Virus record (IMG/VR): IMGVR_UViG_3300024346_000269
Coordinates: 1 to 34,109 of that record
Length of the DNA stretch: 34,109 nucleotides
Reading direction: 5' to 3' (one strand)
Source: a virus
The position numbers were made by a program, and so were the translations under genes. The notes under the pieces were generated by a model that was not told the DNA's origin, ran no database searches, and saw nothing but the letters and a program-made list of their open reading frames with translations. Below are positions 31,989 to 34,109 of this stretch, in pieces; position 1 is the stretch's first letter; the number at the start of each line of letters is the position of its first letter.

Positions 31989-32099
31989 ATGACCAACAAA
32001 AAGCAAACCCAGTACGAAAAGGAAAGCATTCAAGGAAATGTAGCCTTTGTAATAATAGCCATAATAATAATCTTCATTTTAATATCTGATAACCTATGA
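31989..32099 (+). CDS. Very small single-TM protein
   Basis: 36 residues. Polar N-terminus (MTNKKQTQYEKESIQGN) then one hydrophobic segment (VAFVIIAIIIIFILI, about 18-32) and a short tail. 3 nt after the previous stop, and stop overlaps the next start (ATGA). Such micro-membrane proteins may alter superinfection or lysis; function unknown. Confidence 0.6.
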   Translation: MTNKKQTQYEKESIQGNVAFVIIAIIIIFILISDNL

Positions 32100-32371
32100 T
32101 ACTTTACGCATTAGTAACCGAGCAAATGAGAATGGTGGCAGCAAGAAACCATGATAAGACTTTAACCCTGCAAAACAAAATGACTAAAGCCTATGTAGGG
32201 GTGGTAGATTACATTGAACCAATAATCATGTACACCCATGATATAAAGGAATCAATCCTATACACAGAGGAAGGTCTGCCCAAAGCAGTTAAGCACCTAA
32301 AGAAAAATAAAATAGAGTTTACAATTTGCCCATTAAAAAAGGTTGGGCATTCATATAAGTTTGAGAATTAA
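32096..32371 (+). CDS. Small early protein of unknown function
   Basis: 91 residues, mixed alpha/beta, with strands (MILYALVTEQ, GVVDYIEPIIMY, FTICPLKKVG) and Lys-rich helix. No known domain. ATGA overlap with the upstream micro-membrane protein; it ends 5 nt before the next -7-like box. Confidence 0.55.
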   Translation: MILYALVTEQMRMVAARNHDKTLTLQNKMTKAYVGVVDYIEPIIMYTHDIKESILYTEEGLPKAVKHLKKNKIEFTICPLKKVGHSYKFEN

Positions 32372-32375
32372 TACT

Positions 32376-32398
32376 TATCTTTATAATCTAAACCACTT
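32376..32398 (+). promoter_or_regulatory. Early-type -7 box with leader box, copy 3
   Basis: TATCTTTA at 32376-32383 (one base off TAnnTTTG), 6 nt, then AAACCACTT 32390-32398, 3 nt before ATG 32402. No well-spaced TTG upstream, so it may be a weak promoter or depend on an activator. Confidence 0.5.
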
Positions 32399-32401
32399 AC
32401 C

Positions 32402-32620
32402 ATGAACTTAATCCAAAAAGGCGAACACGAAAGAATGATTACAACTTTAGGTTGTATACTTGAAGCAATCGAATGCAACTACATGAACAGACAGACATTT
32501 GATATGTTGATTCAATTTGCATTCTTAACAGACGAAACCAAAAAACAAATATATGAGTATCGGGAACATCCTCAAGGAAAACAGGAAAGCAGCAAACTTA
32601 ACACAGAAGCAGTTAGCTGA
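32402..32620 (+). CDS. Small early protein upstream of XRE regulator
   Basis: 72 residues, helical (IQKGEHERMITTLGCILEAI, then TDETKKQIYEYREH). Follows the third early leader box by 3 nt. The last 68 nt overlap the XRE gene in another frame, and the C-terminal 22 residues (Lys/Ser/Gln-rich) look like a shadow of it, so functional parts are probably residues 1-50. Confidence 0.5.
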   Translation: MNLIQKGEHERMITTLGCILEAIECNYMNRQTFDMLIQFAFLTDETKKQIYEYREHPQGKQESSKLNTEAVS

Positions 32621-32765
32621 AAAGAGTAAAATCAGTTTTGTAAGCATCAACAGAATCGAAGGAGGTAGTTCACCAAGACTATCTATTATTTCCCAACTAT
32701 TTGGGGCAATGAATAAAAAGATAGATTATGTTATTACAGATAACGAAGTTGTTACTATTGGTTAG
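32553..32765 (+). CDS. XRE/Cro-type HTH regulator
   Basis: 70 residues. Classic XRE pattern: IGNILKENRKAANLTQKQLA then SKISFVSINRIEGG, HTH at about 16-36, then FGAMNKKIDYVI. Length of a small Cro-like repressor. The lack of any integrase or CI partner suggests it regulates lytic timing, maybe through the palindrome at 31762 or the repeat at 18011. Overlaps the upstream gene by 68 nt and the next short membrane ORF by 38 nt. Confidence 0.8.
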   Translation: MSIGNILKENRKAANLTQKQLAEKSKISFVSINRIEGGSSPRLSIISQLFGAMNKKIDYVITDNEVVTIG

Positions 32766-32862
32766 GACTTTATTAGTATGCATTTTATTTTTCCCTTTAT
32801 TTATCATTTGCTTTTACATTTGGCTTGAAAAATTAATCAAAAGTTATGTGGAGTTCTATTAA
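32728..32862 (+). CDS. Small membrane protein in the gap after the regulator
   Basis: 44 residues from ATG 32728, or 34 from TTG 32758. The core LLVCILFFPLFIICFYIWLEK is one long membrane segment with a basic end (KLIKSY). It fills the 80-nt gap between the XRE gene and the chaperone gene, which otherwise would have no gene, and overlaps each by 38 and 17 nt. Start uncertain; chance ORF cannot be excluded. Confidence 0.45.
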   Translation: MLLQITKLLLLVRTLLVCILFFPLFIICFYIWLEKLIKSYVEFY

Positions 32863-33520
32863 TGTTTTTCAATATCAGCAGTTATTCCCAGTCTTAAAGA
32901 TTGAGGATGTAACTGAACAGAATAGCAGACTTATTGCTATTGTGAATGGATGGACAGAGAATGAGGTTGATAGTCTATCCGTATCTGATTACGCAAAGGA
33001 AAAACAAAAGCTAACTTTTCTTAATGAAGAAATAGGAGGAAAGCCAGTAAAAGAAATTAGGGTAAATGGGAGAAGGTATAAATGCGTTTACGATGTACGG
33101 AGGTTGCCTTCTGGAAGATACATAGAATCAAAAGTCTTTTCTGCTGATTTCGTGACAAATCTTCACAAGTTGGCAGCCTCTATGGTACTACCTATGAAGA
33201 AGACCATCTTTGGGTGGAAGTTAGACAAGTACGATGCAAGTAGGCATGAGGAATACGCTGATGATATGTTATCGGCTAAGATACCTGACATATACAATTC
33301 GGTTGTTTTTTTTTATCATGTCTACAGAAATTGGATGGAAGTTTCAAAGGGTTATTTGATACAGGCAATGATGAAGGTGGGGATGAGCAAGGAACAAGCA
33401 GCAGAGGAGGTAGCAAATTTATTGAGTATTATGGATGGCAATATTGCACCAAGAATGTTGCCGACCATGAAAATATCACAGTTGACCAAGGGTATGAGTT
33501 ACCCATTATCCAATACCTAA
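32846..33520 (+). CDS. Tail assembly chaperone G-like protein (0 frame)
   Basis: 224 residues. Helical protein with strand pair (EIRVNGRRYKCVYDVRRL) and conserved-looking FVTNLHKLAASMVLP and DASRHEEYADDML segments, found in chaperone-like proteins near tail genes of Bacteroidota phages. Lies at the start of the tail gene block. The last 32 residues (after the slippery site) look unstructured, while the -1 frame in the same place encodes compact helices, which is a hallmark of the G/GT pair. Tail chaperones coat the tape measure during assembly. Identification from context plus frameshift rather than clear homology. Confidence 0.6.
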   Translation: MWSSINVFQYQQLFPVLKIEDVTEQNSRLIAIVNGWTENEVDSLSVSDYAKEKQKLTFLNEEIGGKPVKEIRVNGRRYKCVYDVRRLPSGRYIESKVFSADFVTNLHKLAASMVLPMKKTIFGWKLDKYDASRHEEYADDMLSAKIPDIYNSVVFFYHVYRNWMEVSKGYLIQAMMKVGMSKEQAAEEVANLLSIMDGNIAPRMLPTMKISQLTKGMSYPLSNT

Positions 33521-33570
33521 ACACCCTTGCTTATATAAAAGCAGAGAGAGATTACAAAAAGCAGAGTTAG
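32846..33570 (+). CDS. Tail assembly chaperone GT-like product (-1 frameshift)
   Basis: Predicted transframe protein of 241 residues: 192 from the 0 frame through the slippery site, then 49 in the -1 frame (open from 33289 to stop 33568-33570). The extension (IEYYGWQYCTKNVADHENIT, then ELPIIQYLNTLAYIKAERDY) has regular helix patterning. The required slippery heptamer is in phase at 33415-33421 with a stem-loop 15 nt downstream. Standard G/GT logic: a minority of ribosomes make GT, which links G to the tail tube. Its 3' end overlaps the tRNA-like element by 10 nt. Confidence 0.6.
33415..33421 (+). promoter_or_regulatory. -1 frameshift slippery heptamer A AAT TTA
   Basis: Codons GCA AAT TTA in the 0 frame give A AAT TTA in X XXY YYZ phase, the same heptamer used by Rous sarcoma virus. 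After slipping, AAA and TTT still pair with the same tRNAs. Confidence 0.65.
33437..33462 (+). other. Stem-loop downstream of slippery site
   Basis: GGCAATATT (33437-33445) pairs with AATGTTGCC (33454-33462), nine pairs with one wobble and an 8-nt loop GCACCAAG. It starts 15 nt after the heptamer, longer than the usual 5-9 nt spacer, so its role as stimulator is likely but not sure. Confidence 0.55.
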
Positions 33571-33645
33571 TGAAAGAGGCATACTGATGTCCATTTAGTA
33601 ACATTTCGCAGGTGCGAGAATATGGGTGCAAATCCCATACTTTGC
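33561..33645 (+). tRNA. Class-II tRNA-like sequence with enlarged anticodon loop
   Basis: Acceptor GCAGAGT (33561-33567) pairs fully (one wobble) with ACTTTGC (33639-33645). T8 A9; D stem GTG/TAC with loop AAAGAGGCA containing GG; anticodon stem GATGT (33586-33590) with ACATT (33601-33605); long variable arm TCGC/GCGA (33606-33617); T stem ATGGG/CCCAT with 7-nt loop TGCAAAT. So all arms are present. Odd points: the anticodon loop is 10 nt (CCATTTAGTA) instead of 7, T-loop position 55 is G, no encoded CCA, discriminator T. Shape is Leu/Ser/Tyr class; TAG (Leu) is one possible anticodon. It overlaps the GT stop by 10 nt and precedes a terminator. Confidence 0.6.
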
Positions 33646-33649
33646 TTTT

Positions 33650-33673
33650 ACCCCCTTCATTGGGGGTTTTTTT
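33650..33673 (+). terminator. Rho-independent terminator after tRNA-like element
   Basis: ACCCCC (33650-33655) with GGGGGT (33662-33667), loop TTCATT, then seven T (33667-33673). Starts 4 nt after the tRNA-like acceptor, so the element would be at the 3' end of the transcript. Confidence 0.85.
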
Positions 33674-33697
33674 GTTAGATACTTTCCTGCTATTCGG

Positions 33698-33706
33698 ACA
33701 TTTATA
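33698..33706 (+). promoter_or_regulatory. ACATTTATA box before gp10-like gene
   Basis: Fourth exact copy of the nonamer, 4 nt before ATG 33711 and 24 nt after the terminator, with TTTTTGTTA at the terminator end 20 nt upstream. Likely start of the late tail block. Confidence 0.45.
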
Positions 33707-33710
33707 ATAG

Positions 33711-34109
33711 ATGGATAAGGCACAGGCAGAGATATTAGCAAATGGATTCTTAGCCTCATTAGGTGGAAACTATGATAAGGTAAGTGAAGAAGACCTGCCT
33801 GTAATAGAAGCTATGTTATTTGCGGTAGGGGTAGATTTTAATAAGCAGATACAAGAGAACCTAACCAAAGCCAAAGCAATATCCAGTGGGGATTTAATGG
33901 ACATTAGCTTTCCCCAAGTTTATCAGAAAGGAAATGGTTTTGTTTTAGAGGTTGGTTATCCTATCAACTCTAAACAAGCGAAGTATTATGACTATGTAAA
34001 CAAAGGTGTAAAGGGTGTAGGTGGCACAGGAGCAAAGCTAAAAAGAACAACTGGGGATTATTCATTTAAAACAATTAAAGCAGGAAGGGCATTACCTGCT
34101 GCTATATTT
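33711..34109 (+). CDS. HK97 gp10-like neck/tail-completion protein, 5' part (partial)
   Basis: 133 residues to the end of the window, continuing at base 133 of the start when the circle is closed (224 in total). Starts at ATG 33711. N-terminal helix (DKAQAEILANGFLASLGG), helix pair (IQENLTKAKAISSGDLMDIS), strands (GNGFVLEVGYPINSKQAKYY) and Gly-rich loop (KGVKGVGGTGAK): the pattern SGxLxDS...vgy...YYxYVxxG of HK97 gp10-like proteins. It opens the tail block after the terminator. Confidence 0.6.
   Translation, partial: MDKAQAEILANGFLASLGGNYDKVSEEDLPVIEAMLFAVGVDFNKQIQENLTKAKAISSGDLMDISFPQVYQKGNGFVLEVGYPINSKQAKYYDYVNKGVKGVGGTGAKLKRTTGDYSFKTIKAGRALPAAIF
33978..34109. repeat. Right copy of terminal overlap
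   Basis: Counterpart of 1-132, differing only at 33983 (G, giving Lys instead of Asn). Removing either copy gives the 33,977-bp circle. Confidence 0.93.

Noticed and set aside
33306-33314. Nine-T run as the frameshift site
   Set aside because: It gives T TTT TTT in phase, but slipping here would replace well-patterned helices with a Gly/Ser-rich -1 frame; A AAT TTA at 33415 preserves both good segments. Kept only as an alternative.
1-34109. CRISPR array, insertion sequence, integrase or att site
   Set aside because: No spaced repeat series, transposase, tyrosine or serine recombinase was recognised. The tRNA-like element could serve as an attachment site, but there is no integrase to support it.

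Overview
The window is an essentially complete, circular tailed-phage genome, opened inside a gene. Bases 7-132 recur exactly at 33984-34109, and bases 1-132 match 33978-34109 with one mismatch, so the non-redundant circle is about 33,977 bp. The gene cut by the ends (33711-34109 plus 1-408) becomes one intact 224-residue reading frame when the circle is closed. Every convincing gene is on the + strand. The DNA is visibly A+T-rich, Shine-Dalgarno sites are not evident, promoters look like the Bacteroidota type (TTG ... TAnnTTTG), and the proteins resemble those of siphovirus-like phages of Bacteroidota (Flavobacteria, Sphingobacteria, Chitinophagia and relatives). The host is inferred from this and is not proven.

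Layout. (1) 33711 through the join to 5397: HK97 gp10-like neck protein, two large tail-associated proteins and the tape measure. (2) 5428-11766: XkdF-like prohead protease, scaffold, major capsid protein, probable tail tube protein, portal, head-tail connector, tail terminator-like protein and a small beta-rich protein. (3) 11763-17992: a 1194-residue repeat-built fibre, small proteins, a second fibre and a unimolecular-spanin candidate, closed by a terminator at 17981-18011. (4) 18046-23653: early/replication region with an early promoter, ERF annealing protein, a free-standing DnaA domain IV, a short structured RNA with complementary hairpin loops, replication-initiator-like proteins, a VRR-NUC nuclease and a sigma-like protein. 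(5) 23646-30234: accessory and lysis region with two glycosyltransferases, an LpxA-like acyltransferase, a HAD-like protein, holin, M15 endolysin, metallophosphoesterase, HExxH protein, HNH protein and a ParB-methyltransferase fusion. (6) 30253-31760: small and large terminase. (7) 31810-33673: small genes from early-type promoters, an XRE regulator, a tail assembly chaperone with a phased -1 frameshift site, a tRNA-like element and a terminator.

How it works together. Early promoters at 18046, 31810 and 32376 share an AAACCACTT box just after the -7 element, so they may form one regulon. Structural genes preceded by real gaps share an ATTTATA box 3-4 nt before ATG. Separate terminators follow the capsid and tail tube genes, which would set the output of these abundant proteins. 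Lysis uses a holin and M15 peptidase, with the spanin candidate about 7.5 kb away in the late region. No integrase was recognised, so a strictly lytic life style is plausible but unproven.

Least ordinary items: the roughly 85-nt kissing-loop RNA before the replication genes, the class-II tRNA-like sequence with a 10-nt anticodon loop, the early leader box, the sugar/acyl-transfer genes, and several short genes nested between or inside larger ones.
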